Of a stretch of DNA of 64,000 bases, positions 1 through 11,457 are shown in pieces. Origin of the DNA: Paraspadella gotoi (lineage: Eukaryota > Chaetognatha); contig CM119267.1 in assembly GCA_051294375.1 (NCBI GenBank), positions 8,594,843 through 8,658,842 on the forward strand. Direction: 5' to 3'. The translations under genes were made by a program, and so were the position numbers. The notes beneath the pieces were generated by a model that was not told where the DNA came from, ran no database searches, and saw nothing but the letters and a program-made list of their open reading frames with translations. Position 1 is the first letter of the stretch, and every line of letters begins with the position of its first letter.

Positions 1-346
1 CTCTCTCTCTTCTGTTCCGGGCCGCACTTTCCGAAACAAAAGAAAACGACGAGTCTCTCGAGACAGTTGATTTTTTTCACGACTCGGCTCAAGATTCTCC
101 TTAGGCATCGCCCCTCCCTCCCCCACTTTTCAGTATACCCCCTTGCTAACATCAAGAAAAAGAATCAACACGTCCTTTATTCTAATACGCACTTCCAAAG
201 TGTGAAGTCGTGAGTCAAAACATCACCCGAATAAAACAAGGCTTCACAGAAGTTCCGACTTAATAAGCTAAATGAATGCTACTTTTTATGAATCCAAAAA
301 TGGAAGCGGAAACGGACTTGAAAGAATAATGGTCACCGGGGCCAGG

Positions 347-378
<32 letters not shown>

Positions 379-2594
379 CAGAGAGAGAGAAAGAGAGAAG
401 AGAGAGAGAGAAGAAGAGAAGAGGAGAGAGCTGTTTTTATGCGCCGCAATTTGGCTCGAGCTCGAATACATCATAGAAGGAAGAGTAAAATCAACAGTGG
501 ATAGAGAAATGGAGAGTGGAGTCATAAACTCAAAACGCTGGCCGAGCGAAGTAAAGAGAGAAGGGTAAGTGACATGTAATGAGATGGCGGAAAAGGGAGT
601 TACCGAAGTTGAGTAACAAAAGAGTCCAGGAATAATATCGGAAAATTGAGTTTATGTCTTACAAAAAAGAGGTGGATTGTGAATGTTCAAATACCAAAAT
701 AAATTAGTAACCATCTAAAAATAAGACCAATTCGTTAGAAAACGTTTAAACAATTCCAACACACGCACAATAACTTTTTTTATCATACTGAAATAAAAGT
801 CTAAAGCGATGGTTATGCCCATTTGGATAAATATCATCCATTTTAGTGAGACTAAAATGTTTATGTCGCTCTTGTTTCATCGGTCGTTCGTGAAGCACAT
901 TTCTCCTCTTCTCAATTATCTTTATCTCTCTTTCCCATTTTTAAAAACACGGGACAGACGACGGACGTCTTGGGACGTATTCCACGTCAGATATACGCCG
1001 AGTCTTCTTTGTCGATTCTTTCATTTTTTCTTCTCGACGGAATCATTGTTAAAAAAGACACTTCATTATATTATCTTTATACACACAAATGAAAACAGCT
1101 GGTCCTCTTAGATTGCCTCATAGAATTAGAGAACAAACAGCATCCGGAAACGGAAACAAAAATACAATTTATCTGCCCCACTCCTGCCTCAAAATTCACA
1201 AACCAGTAAATTTCTATAAAAGTCAAACAAGAATTCTATATTATGTGGTTGTTTATAAAAAAAAAAAGGAAAACTTCTCGAACAGACAAACGTTTCAAAA
1301 CATTTGAGAATCCGGTAATCGCCAGAAAAAAGTTAAATCGTCAAAAAAACCATTTTTTCTTCGCATGACACCGTCTTCCCGGTTGTGGAGAGAGTGATGA
1401 AAAAAAAACACGTGTGACGGGGTCGGGCGAAGCGAGATTTGGGGGAAAAGGGGAGCGAGGAAAAGGGGGGAACAAAATACGAGATGATGAATGGACCTGA
1501 GGAGGAAAGGAGGAACAAAGAATCAAAAGGAAAATAACGAAGATTGAAGTGTTTGGTGAAATGAAGGAGAAAAGGGATAAAAGGAAGTGGCAAGAAGGGA
1601 GGAACAGGAGAAAAAAAAAAGAAGGAAGAAGGAAGGGAAGCAAGAAGGAAGGTGTGAAGGAAGGAAGGAAGAATGAGGAAAGAAGAGAAGGAAGAAAAGA
1701 AAGAAATTAGAAGATGCAAGGAAGAAAGAAGAGAAAGGAAAGTAGGAATGAAGGAAGGAGAAGGCGAAGGAGATAGGAGAAAGGAAGAGAGAAGGAAAGA
1801 AAGGAAAGTAAAGATAAGGGAAGGAAGGGAGAAGGCAAGGAAGGAATAAAGAAGGAAGAAGAAAGAAGGCAAGCGAAGGAAGGAAGGAAGAAAAGGAAGG
1901 AAGGAAGGAAGTGGGAAGGAAGGAAGGAAGAAGAAGAAAGAAAGAAGAGAAAGAAAGTAGGAAGATAAGAATAAAGAAAGAGAAAGAAAGTAGGAAGGAA
2001 GGAAGGAAGGAAGCGAAGGAAGAAGAGAAAGTAAAAGTAGGAAGATGAAGAGGAAGAAGAAGATAAGGAGAGAAGGAAGAAGGAAGAAGGAAGAAGGAAG
2101 GAAGGAAGAGAAGAAGAAGGAAGAAAGAGATAGGAAAGGTAGAAGAAAGGAAGGAAAGAAGAAGGAAAAAAAAAGATATTTGGGGAATAACGAAGAAGAA
2201 AGAACTGACTCACACAAGGAAAAAATCTTTTTGAGCGATCGAACTACAAAATTCTCGTTCAAAATATGGCGGGGGGGGAAGGGGATGGATTTAAGCAGTC
2301 GCATATAAGAAAATTTTTGGATTTTGAATATGCCAATCGGGACTGAAAATTAGAATGACCGAGGATAATGTTGGGTAGAGAAGATGGAGTATAGGAAGTA
2401 AAGAAGCGACGTAAGCGAAAAAAAGGAATGTTTTGTTGCGAAGAAATATGAAAAAAGGATAGAAATTGAAAAGGATAAAAGAGAGAGAGATGAGGGGTAA
2501 AACTCATTTATTACTCGTGGGAAACGGAATTCGTTCCGTGAGGCTCCAACACTTCTTTTAACGAGATAGAGAGAGAGAGCAAGAGAGAAGAGAG

Positions 2595-2657
<63 letters not shown>

Positions 2658-3548
2658 ACAGAGCTTTCTTTCATATCTCATCGCAATTGTTGAAGCGTCT
2701 GAAACCAGGATTTTATGTTCGCCTTTTTTATCTCTTATGCTCCGTTTCACTCGGCTTCCAAAGGCGAATATCTGTTTGCCTAGCTCTCACATTTGCGATA
2801 CTCGCTTCTCACAACCCATCACTAAAACTCTAAGCTTCCTGAATCACAAGCTCTCTATCCACACCCGTGGACCACTCACGGGGCACACGTCGTCCGAGCC
2901 GAATCCTCCTTCCGTCCAGACATAAAATTTTTTACAAATGCCGTCGGCGTGAGGTGGCGCGCGGCGGCGCGAGGCGCGACGGCGCGAGGCGGGGCGACGG
3001 CTGGCGGCGGCGGATAAAGGATTCCTCTACCAGAAACGTCCTAATCGTTAACACCAGGGAATATAAGAAACACAGTGTAACTTTTTCTTCCTCATTTTCC
3101 CTCGTCTTCTCTCCACATTTTTATAGTCTTTTCTCCTCTCCTCGGCCTCGTCGTTTCTCTCTCGTTTTCTCTATCTTCCTCTCTCTCTCCCTCTATTCCA
3201 TCTCTCTCGTCTCTCTCTCCTTTTTCTCAATCTCCCTTCGCTCCCCCTTCTACTCTAGCTCTCCTTTTTCCATCTCCTAAAAACGTCTTAAATTTCCTTC
3301 TCTGCGGCTTTTTTGCAATATCTCTCCTCTCCCTCTCTCTTCTCTTTCTCCCCTCTCTCTCTCCAGTCTCTCTTTCTCTCAGGTCTCCTCCTCTCATCTC
3401 TACCTCGCCTTCTGTCGTCTCTCATCCTTTGAGCTAAGACATATTTTTCACATTTTCCACTACAATTTTTTTTTTTTATTTTCATATTTTCTTTCTTTTA
3501 ATTTCGTCCCTCCGTTATTCCAAAACGGCGACGTTCAAGGGATTTCGC
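1..3548 (+). repeat. Repeat block P, copy 1
   Basis: This stretch matches 13341-17290 along its length in the same orientation, and 20009-22960 and 26650-30788 reversed. Order of parts: a flank with TAACATCAAGAAAAAGAATC near 147, a GA tract (350-430), about 1 kb of mixed sequence, an AAGG array (about 1580-2170), a second GA tract (2567-2655), a GC-rich GGC-type stretch (2940-3015) and a CT-rich end. Compared with copy 2 it differs by many one-base gains and losses, often in homopolymers, which looks like read error more than evolutionary divergence. No gene was recognised; the open frames here are simple-repeat frames. Block edges are approximate. Confidence 0.85.
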
Positions 3549-3573
3549 NNNNNNNNNNNNNNNNNNNNNNNNN
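3549..3573. other. Assembly gap, 25 N
   Basis: Exactly 25 N. It follows the end of block P and precedes an all-G/C run. Five other gaps in the window have the same length, so 25 is probably a placeholder and not a measured size. Confidence 0.98.
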
Positions 3574-3655
3574 GCGCCGCGCGCGCCGCGCGCGCGCGGC
3601 CGCGCGCGCCCGCGCCGCGCCGCCGCGCGCGGCCGCGCCGGCCCGCCCGCGCGCG
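3574..3655. repeat. 82-bp run of only G and C
   Basis: Every base from the gap edge to 3655 is G or C, mostly alternating CG/GC with short GCC steps. The matching place in block P copy 2 (near 16855) holds ordinary sequence with GCTCGCTCGC, so this run is not part of the repeat block. It may be a low-complexity GC repeat or a sequencing artefact at the gap edge. Confidence 0.8.
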
Positions 3656-3803
3656 AGCAGACACCAGATACCCCATGTTAATTTTTTTTGGCTTTTTTTT
3701 CCTTCGACTGACGATGGATCAAAACGGTGTCGATAGTGCGAATATGATATACTGATCTATAGGCTATGCCAGATTTAGTATACTATACCTACTGAGGAAG
3801 ACG

Positions 3804-3851
3804 AGAGAGAGAGAGAGAGGGAGAGGAGAGAGAAGAGAGAGAGAAGGAGAG

Positions 3852-3900
<49 letters not shown>

Positions 3901-3955
3901 AAGAAGAGAGAGAGAGAGAGAGATGAGAGAGAAAGAGAGAGAGAGAGAGTTGGAG
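3804..3955 (+). repeat. GA microsatellite, interrupted
   Basis: GAGA runs interrupted by single G or A doublings, with a second tract at 4045-4105. The 3656-4390 stretch holds these tracts and otherwise unremarkable sequence; no gene seen. Confidence 0.9.
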
Positions 3956-4049
3956 AAAATTGCTCTTTCTTCTTCCGTGAAAATATGAATCGCCGAGAAA
4001 AAGAGGATTTTTTTGGCTGAAATCCATGCGACGGCGGAAAATCGGAGAG

Positions 4050-4100
<51 letters not shown>

Positions 4101-4393
4101 AGAGTAGAATGAGAGAGAAGAGAAGAGCGAGTCGACGCGCCCCGGAGACAGGGATTGATGCAGAAATAGAGAGGAGTGTTCGAAGTATTCGATAGCAAAG
4201 GACTCAGACGGTTGGAAAAGGAGGAGACCAAATGTGTTTTGAGTAACGAAAAAAACGTTTTCTTCCTTCCGTTACACAGTTTCGTTTTCTTGAGTCAATT
4301 ACTACCTCTCGATCTTCAACGTTTTTCCCGGTGATTCTTCACTCATTTTCGCTAGTAAGGTTAATCTTTCTCCCTTGTCAGTTTGTCTGTCTG

Positions 4394-4395
4394 TT

Positions 4396-4490
<95 letters not shown>

Positions 4491-4503
4491 ATCTATCTAT
4501 CTA
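4394..4503 (+). repeat. TTTC tetranucleotide array with TCTA end
   Basis: About 24 nearly perfect TTTC units followed by four ATCT units. It is the purest tetranucleotide array in the window. The downstream 4504-4965 stretch has no gene; around 4575-4660 it carries several loosely repeated CTGGAC steps and a small hairpin (CACTG-AG-CAGTG). Confidence 0.93.
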
Positions 4504-4965
4504 AAAATCCGCTTATTCTCTCCTTTCTCTTTCACCTCTTTTACACTCCTCCAGCCCTGTTGTTACATTGCCCGGTCGTTTCTTGTCTGGACTTGCCTGG
4601 ACCTGTCCACTGAGCAGTGTCCAGTTTGGACTTATCTGGACTGGTTTGGCTCCATCTAAACCTGGTCTGGCGAAGCCTTTAATCTAGTCTGCTCGGCTCT
4701 GTTCAGGTTTTCTTTGGTTCTCGTTCGGTTTCTTCTCTACTCTTACTGTTCCTTTGCCTTCCTCCTTTTTTATCTCACTTTAAAACTGTTCACCTCCTTT
4801 TTTTCCCCTTTTCAGCCTCAATTTCTTTCCCGGTTACTTAAAGTAGGACGCTCACGTGTTTAGCGTCTGAAGAAGCTTAGCGCTTCGAGTCGCAAAGGAA
4901 ATAACATTGGATGAAAAAAAAAAGAAAGAAACAAAATACAACGTAAACGAATGGAAATGGGAGAG

Positions 4966-4977
4966 TAGAGAGAGAGA

Positions 4978-5063
<86 letters not shown>
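4966..5063 (+). repeat. GA microsatellite, about 98 bp
   Basis: Almost uninterrupted GA dinucleotides. A second array lies at 5181-5277 with a few breaks (AAGG, ACGAC). Nothing gene-like is visible between them. Confidence 0.93.
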
Positions 5064-5064
<1 letters not shown>

Positions 5065-5181
5065 GTAAAAAAGAGAAAAGTCTTATAAGGCTAAGATTGA
5101 AAAGATGTTTGGGATAATCCAGCTAAGTGGCTTTTTTACCGCTTGACCACAAACGCATCGGTTTTTCCTTGCTTCAGTTGA

Positions 5182-5236
<55 letters not shown>

Positions 5237-5418
5237 AGAGAGAGAGAGAGAGAGAGAACGACGAGAGAGAGAGAGAGGCCCCTTTTTTGTCAGGAGTCTC
5301 TCGACCCTCAACTCTCAAAGAACCGGAAATAGAACCTCGTTGTGGTTTAACGCGATGCGTCGCTGACGAGAACGGTTTACGTCGCAATCGACGTCGTGTC
5401 GGCTGAGTTAGTCTAAAG

Positions 5419-5486
5419 TTTAATATTTTATCAGAATCAAATTAAGTTTAATATAATTTAATATTTTATCAGAATCAAATTAAGTC
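5419..5486 (+). repeat. Tandem duplication, 39-bp period
   Basis: A 29-bp AT-rich segment containing ATCAGAATCAAATTAAG occurs at 5419-5447 and again at 5458-5486. It lies in the AT-rich DNA upstream of the GST gene (5400-5985), where I see no exon. Confidence 0.85.
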
Positions 5487-5985
5487 TGTGCGATGTCCCA
5501 CGAAATCATTACCCTGTTAATGGCTATTATCATCCAAATTGTGCCGCTAATGCCCACGATCATTTATTTACTTCTTTAGCTTAGGCGAAGGCTAAAGATT
5601 AGAATTAATGTGATTTAAATTAATTAATTAATTAAAATAATTAATTCGTGACATTTTTTTCATTTTTAATTTATGACGATCACTCTAAATTATATATGTT
5701 GGCAATCATGTTGAAAAAGAAGTTGAAAATGTTGCTACTTTTTTTAAGTTTTCTCCGCGAGAAGAGGTTCAACAAAAACGATACTTATTATTTACAATAT
5801 TGACGTCATTCCACATCTTTCGATCTAAGAAGATACAAAAACTACCATTGGCTTCTTCTTTTACAGTCATCTTCTAATATGTAGTTTACTCGAGATTTAA
5901 TTCCGACTCGTGACATCATTCTCGCAAATTTCCTTAACTATAATCAAATCGAATATGAATCGTTGTAAAGGTAAACACGTCTAAC

Positions 5986-6068
5986 TCAGTCCCTTTCTTC
6001 TCTCCTCTACGCAGTTCGTATCTTTGAACGATTTCGTTTTTGGCTAAATAAAACACAGGCGAGATTCG
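5986..6068 (+). promoter_or_regulatory. Possible GST start site and non-coding first exon
   Basis: TCAGTC at 5986-5991 fits the arthropod initiator consensus TCAGTY. At 6068/6069 there is a good donor (CG|GTAAGTT), and an acceptor-like TTTTAAG ends at 6148, 28 bases before the GST start codon. A non-coding first exon from about 5988 to 6068 joined to 6149 would be a common arrangement. A competing reading is an exon starting after CTACGCAG at 6014. This is inference; transcript data are needed. Confidence 0.3.
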
Positions 6069-6176
6069 GTAAGTTAAGTCTAAGTAAAGTCATTAAATCA
6101 TTTTAATTATTACCTAACGATTTAATAATAAAACTGTTTAATTTTAAGCAACTTTACGACAAGGGAAAAGAGGAAC

Positions 6177-7467
6177 ATGCCGAAGTACAAACTTCACTAC
6201 TTTGACATGAAGGGAAAGGGCGAGCTGATTCGCCTGCTGTTCGCTTACGCCGGGGAAGAGTACGAGGACGTACGATATTCGCCGGATGAGCGGTGAGCCA
6301 TTTTTTTTCAAATTCGTAGAGAAGTGTGGGTAAGCGCTGAGCTGCACTAAAGTAGCCTTTAAAACGGCCTTTTAAACATTCCATACGCCCGATACAGCCC
6401 GGGAGTCCAACGGTGGGACGAAAAAGCCAAGGCGGAGATGCCGCTGGGACAGATGCCGGTGCTGGAGATCGACGGCGAAAAGTATTGCCAGCAATCGTCG
6501 GTCGCGCGACACTTGGCTAAGAAGTTCGACCTGATGGGACAGAACGAGAAAGAGGTGACGAAAGAGGGGGGGGGGAACATGTCGTTTTTAAAAAAAATGT
6601 TTAATCGTTAACTCGTCCAGGAACTGAAAGTGGACATGGTGCAAGAAGCCATGTGGTTGGATCTGGCGTCAAAAGCGATTCAAATGAAATACGAGGCGGA
6701 TGAAGGAAGGAAGGCCGAGATGAAACAAAAATTGATCAACGTAAGTGTTAGGGAGGAAGGGAAGAAATTCTGAAATTACTTTTGAGAAATATGGAGAAGT
6801 TTTTTAATAGCTGACTAGTGTCAACGGTCATAAGGGCAATTGCAATTAATGTCAATTGCCAAACGTAGCGAAATCATTCAATTCAGTCTTTTTTTTTGGG
6901 GGGGTCAATTTCAATTTTTTTTATAATTAGGATTTGCCCCAATTGATGGAGAAAATTGAGAATTGGATCGAAGGGGATTACGTCCTCAGTTCGGGGATTT
7001 CTTTGGCGGATTTGGTCATCTTTGACTTGTCGTAAGCGCTGCGCCCAACGAGACAAATAAAAATATCATTTATGAAATTGGTACAACCAATATAAAAATT
7101 ATCCATTCATTTAATAAATAAGCTATCTTGTCTCTGAATTTGGACAGGCTTTAGTGGTTTAGGGCCTCCATCACACTTACAAGATAATAACATAGCAGGT
7201 TTCTACAAGCTTTCAATCATGACTCTCTCACAGTCTCGTTTATTCACTCCCAGTGAACCTGGCTTCCCTATCAATGAAGTGGTATAATATTTCTTTCTTT
7301 TTTTCAATATATCATTATTTAACCATTTGCCGGTAATCTTCGTCAGGAACTTGATGGCAACTTTTTTGCCCGACATCGAGTATCCGCCAAAACTCAAAAA
7401 GGTCCGCGACAACGTGATGGCCAATGAGAGGATCAAGGCTTGGATGGAGTCTTCGGAACAGAGTTGA
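6177..7467 (+). CDS. Sigma-class glutathione S-transferase, five exons
   Basis: Exons are 6177-6292, 6398-6554, 6621-6740, 6931-7031 and 7347-7467; introns (105, 66, 190 and 315 bp) are all GT-AG and phases match, giving 204 residues, normal for this family. The protein is a cytosolic dimer that joins glutathione to electrophiles; some sigma enzymes also isomerise prostaglandin H2. Residues 1-80 form the thioredoxin-like domain: catalytic Tyr8 in HYFD, cis-Pro59 in GQMPVLEIDG, and the glutathione-binding Gln71-Ser72 in QQSSVARHLAKKF. Residues 92-204 form the helical domain, with Asp96 where sigma enzymes contact the partner subunit's glutathione, and the N-capping box Ser155-Leu-Ala-Asp158. 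The start is the first ATG after the acceptor-like site and sits right before the family's usual N-terminus. No frameshift or stop occurs in any exon. The loop before MPLGQ seems about one residue longer than in familiar members. Class assignment is from motifs, not a search. Confidence 0.93.
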
Positions 7468-7530
7468 TCGTGAGAAGAGCTTATGATCGAAATGATACAA
7501 TTCTCAGAAAAAAAACAAGACCTGAATATT

Positions 7531-7650
7531 TGATTGGAACAACCTTGGTGAGCCTAATATTTTAGAATATCTAAATCCTTTTTTAGTGAGGGAGACGTTC
7601 AATCGTATTGCATTAATTCAAGCCCATTCTTACCAAGGTTGTTCTAATTT
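7531..7650. repeat. Inverted repeat in the GST 3' region
   Basis: ATTGGAACAACCTTGGTGAG (about 7533-7552) is complementary, with two mismatches, to sequence around 7629-7648 containing ACCAAGGTTGTTCTAAT. Arms are about 20 bp with an 80-bp loop. It could fold in the 3' untranslated RNA or be a remnant of a small fold-back element. Confidence 0.6.
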
Positions 7651-7706
7651 TTTTTTTAGACCTTTTAATTTAAAAATTTGTTCGCTGCTATGTCTTTTGA
7701 ATTAAA

Positions 7707-7712
7707 AATAAA
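7707..7712 (+). terminator. Candidate GST poly(A) signal
   Basis: AATAAA about 240 bases after the GST stop codon, in AT-rich sequence. It is the first full hexamer downstream of the stop that I found. Cleavage site unknown. Confidence 0.4.
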
Positions 7713-8420
7713 AAGTGTTGCCTTTTTAAACTTTTTAGCAGATTTTAATTGATTATTAGAAGTTAATTATTATATTAGCATCATAAAAACCGTTTGTCTT
7801 TATAAATTTTGTGTAGATATCTTTTATTAAAAATGTCATATACTTTTTTCCTAGATAGTAGTTCGGATCAGAACGTGTTGTTTTCACGCGCTTTGATTCT
7901 TGGCAAAATGGAAATTGAATTGTCAACGGCGCACACATGACTCTCTTGCCTGTCGCAATGTAAAACAAAGATGTCACAATTAAAATCCCCCTCAAGATTC
8001 TGTTTTAAGTAATAAAGTAATATCGCGTTTTTTAGCAATGCTTCGTTACCAACGTAAACTGAAATCATAATTATAATATATATGTAGAAAATAATAACAT
8101 CGATAATGGCGCCAATATGGACGACGCTCAAAAATGGGGGGAACGCCCTCTAGCCCTCGCTCAGGGCCCCGCCTCATCATTCGAGAGGCCCTCAGATGAC
8201 ATTTAGGCGGGGATTAACCAAGCCTCAATGGTTCGTCACCATGGCGACCGTCGTTTAGCTGCGAAATAGAGACGAAGACAACGACGACGCCGACTTTAGA
8301 CGTCCGCAAGTGACGCGATTAGGGACTAAAATAGACCGCATCGCAAATTCTTTGTCCCCCCCCTTCATCGCGGTCGGGCTGGCTTCCCCCCAATTCGTAC
8401 GAAATTGAAAAGGGAGAGGA

Positions 8421-8495
<75 letters not shown>

Positions 8496-10353
8496 AGAGG
8501 CGAGAGAGAGAGAGAGTCGATTCTAACCTCGTCATTGACTCCACAAACTCACGAGCGCGGATTCTGCCGCCAATCGATCCCCAGCGACATCAAGAGTCGA
8601 ACCCGAGCGGGGACCCGGGAGAGGAAAGGGAGGTCGGCCGCGAGAAAAGATAGATTGGGAGAAGGAAATTGGAATCGGGATAGGGACTTGTAAACTTTGG
8701 AGCATTGTTATCAAGTGTTTTAAAACTAAACTACATGGTTTATTTTACTTATATCGTATATTCAAAGTATAATCTAATTTTAGAGATTTCCTCAGCGAGG
8801 CACTCGCCGCTTCCACCACGATGTAAGCCCAGCAGCTGCTTTAATTACTAGATACGTGTAGAATTATAATTTATATTTACATTTCTCTTGTAATGAGGTT
8901 CACTAATTTTTTTTTTCACCTTTTTTTTTCACTCCTTTCTCAGACCTTTTTTCATATTCCCCCCTTTACTTCTCCTCTCACATTTACATAGTACAAGCTT
9001 CTCTCTTATTTTTTTCCTGGACGTATCCCAATTTTTTTTTTCTCTCTTTTCTTTCTTTCCCTTTCCTTTCTTTCCTCTTCCTTTTTTTCCTTTTCCTTTC
9101 GACCGAGACAAAAAAAAAAGGTCAGCGTCGTTCACGCAGAGAAAGAAAAAAACCTTCAAAGCGAAATGACAGATGGACGCCGTTGGACGGAATAAACGTC
9201 TCCCAGTTAAAAGGAATTCTCTTCGCTGGTCGCAATCCGGGATGCGACTCCGTTGCGAAACAACCTCGCCGTCCGCCCATTGGTTGTTTTTATTATTTTC
9301 CGTAGGAATCCATAACGAGGCGACGTTTATTGAACGAGGAAGTAATTGTCCTCTCTCGCATCCTTGAAGCCTCGCACGAACTTGGGGGGACCTCTTGTCG
9401 TTTGTCAAAACTTTCTTCGTTCACCGTAGAGACCTTTTTAAATGTCCGGTTAAGGATCCAGAACGAGCTCTCGAGTTCCCTTGTCAATCACTCCTCTATT
9501 AGTTGCTAATCGCTGACAGTTATACTTATTGAAATGTTAACATTCGTTCTCCTTTAGATTTTTAATCGATCGTTATAATTATCTAATAATTTAATGAAAA
9601 ATTAATAAAAGTTTAGAAATATTTTTAAAGATCATTTCACTCCTACTACCCCCTTGAGTCAGACGCCCTTCCATTACTGACTGACCTCAGCGACTATTCC
9701 ATTTTTTTAGGTCGGACGCCCCTCGTTATTGTCGTTTGTAGCACAACCCTTCCGAGAGCCGCCTTAATGATGAAAGAATACTCTCTCTCTCTCTCTCTCC
9801 TCTCTCCTCTCGCTCTCTTTTTCTCTTTTTTTCTCTCTTTTCTTCTTTTCTTTTTTCTTCTTTTTTTTCTTTTTTTTTTCCTCCCCTCTCCTCTCTCCTT
9901 CTCTCCTCTCCTCAACAAAAGGGGTTAACGCGGCAAAGCATGCCTCCTCTCCACGACGGGTCCCGATCGAGGATGACCTGGCTCCGAGTTGAAAACCTCA
10001 CCTCCTCTTCTCTATAAACAAGCACTTACCCTCGTCCACATCTCGCCATTTTAGAATTCCATGCCCGAGCCCCTCTTCGATCCTCCCTCGTCCCTGCCTT
10101 TCCTCCGCACCCTTACTCGCTTCCTTCCCCGCCCTATCCCTCAATCCCAGTCCTACTACCCACTAAAGGACGTAGTGAAGTTACATACGAAAATTCTAAA
10201 ATGTCAATTAATGAACAACATACCATCATGAATATTAATATGTTAAAAAATTATTTTAATGTGTTTAATTTTCGCAGTAGCTAGTTTTATATATTAGTAC
10301 TTATCGCTTATAAAGCGAAAAATTTCAAAATATCGCTTTCTTAATTTTGATTG
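7713..10353. other. Intergenic, no gene recognised
   Basis: AT-rich to 8100, then a GC-richer patch (8110-8420 and 8515-8650) around a GA array at 8418-8515. A long T/C-rich run lies at 8900-9100, and a CT/TTTC-rich tract at 9780-9910. Near 10061-10231 there is a short open frame of 56 codons starting MPEPLFDPPSSL downstream of a TATAAA-like CTATAAAC; I have no evidence that it is expressed. 10170-10350 is AT-rich. Confidence 0.6.
8418..8515 (+). repeat. GA microsatellite
   Basis: GA dinucleotides with two short breaks (GAGGAG, GGAGAAGAGGCG). Flanked by GC-richer single-copy sequence. Confidence 0.93.
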
Positions 10354-10576
10354 CAGATTTGAATTCCTCGTCAAAAGTGATAAAAGAAAATATAAATCAT
10401 TTTAAAAATTCTTTCATTAAGTGGCTTAAAAATTATAAAAAACTACATTTAATATATAAAAAAGTTAATTTCAGCTTAAAATATAGCTTTTTTTAATTTT
10501 TGCACCACTTAATAAGGGATTTTTTCAAAAGAGTTATATTTCTTTTATACAACTTTTTATGACGAATCCAAATCTG
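10354..10576. mobile_element. MITE-like fold-back element
   Basis: The left end starts CAGATTTGAATTCCTCGTCA and the right end is its near complement, ending in GAATCCAAATCTG. Arms of about 100 bp are AT-rich and pair with mismatches around a centre at about 10460. Related copies lie at about 26004-26247 and 30992-31160, inside the other Q pieces, and a half copy at 11035. No coding capacity. The family is not recognised. Confidence 0.6.
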
Positions 10577-11245
10577 CAAAAAAATTTATAAAAAAAACTG
10601 TTTTGAAATTTAATAATATTATCGGATTAGTACTAGTATAAATATGGACCTACTTGCGTAAATTGTAAAATTTATTATAAATTTTTTATTACATAAATGT
10701 TTAATAGATACTGTTCATTCTCACTTTGAATTTTAATTAAAGTTAAATTTAGAAAATTTACTATGCCTACACGCACCCCCGCCCCACCAAAAGGTTCGAA
10801 GTCCCTACGAGAATCGATTCTCTGCCTCAGGAATCGAGGAAAAACGAAGACTCGTAAAAATGGCGCCAAAAGCGTCGACCCCGTGGACGACAGTAACGAC
10901 GACGACGACGACGACGACAGTGACGACCACCGTAATGACGTCCGCGACGACGACAGCGATGATGACGCCAGGGTCTTCGTCATTGTCAGCGTTGATTATT
11001 TAAAAAAAGAGTTATATTTCTTCATATAACAACTTTTCATGACGAATCCAAATCTGCAACAAAAAAAATCTTACAAAAAACTATTTTGAAATTTTATTAC
11101 CAGTATAAATATGGCCTACTGCGTAAATTTTAAAATTTATTATAAAATTTTTTTATACATACATTTTCATTCGTATAATGTAGTTCGTTCCTCACTTTTA
11201 GAATTTTAATTAAAGTTAAATTTAGAATTTTTACTACGATTTAGC
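10515..11245 (+). repeat. Direct repeat of about 250 bp
   Basis: 10515-10765 and 10998-11245 match in the same orientation, from GAGTTATATTTCTT through GACGAATCCAAATCTG and TATAAATATGG to TTTTAATTAAAGTTAAATTTAG. The stretch between them is the GAC-rich, Asp-coding part. The same pair is present, reversed, in Q copy 2. Confidence 0.8.
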
Positions 11246-11392
11246 GTTGAGCCCTCGAGGCAACAGTGACGCCGGATGACGAAGATGAAGAACACTTTAA
11301 CGACGATCACCGCGCCTCCCTTTGATTACAGCGTCGACGACAGCTGTGACGACGGTGACCACAACAGCGACGACTACGGTAACGACGACTGC

Positions 11393-11457
11393 GTCTACCC
11401 GTCTACCCGACTACCCGACTACCCGTCTATCGACTACCCGTCCACCCCGACAAAGAC
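11393..11457 (+). repeat. 8-bp minisatellite, about 7 units
   Basis: Units of the form (A/T)CTACCCG in a row. The reversed counterpart (about 24955-25112) is roughly two and a half times longer. Confidence 0.8.

Noticed and set aside
1333-2304. Open frame of over 300 codons on the minus strand, rich in Phe, Leu, Pro and Ser
   Set aside because: It is the AAGG array read on the other strand; the matching arrays at 20354-21489 and 28806-29523 give similar frames in all phases.
10061-10231. 56-codon frame starting MPEPLFDPPSSL downstream of a TATA-like sequence
   Set aside because: Short, no recognised similarity, no splice or poly(A) context; kept only as a note in the intergenic entry.
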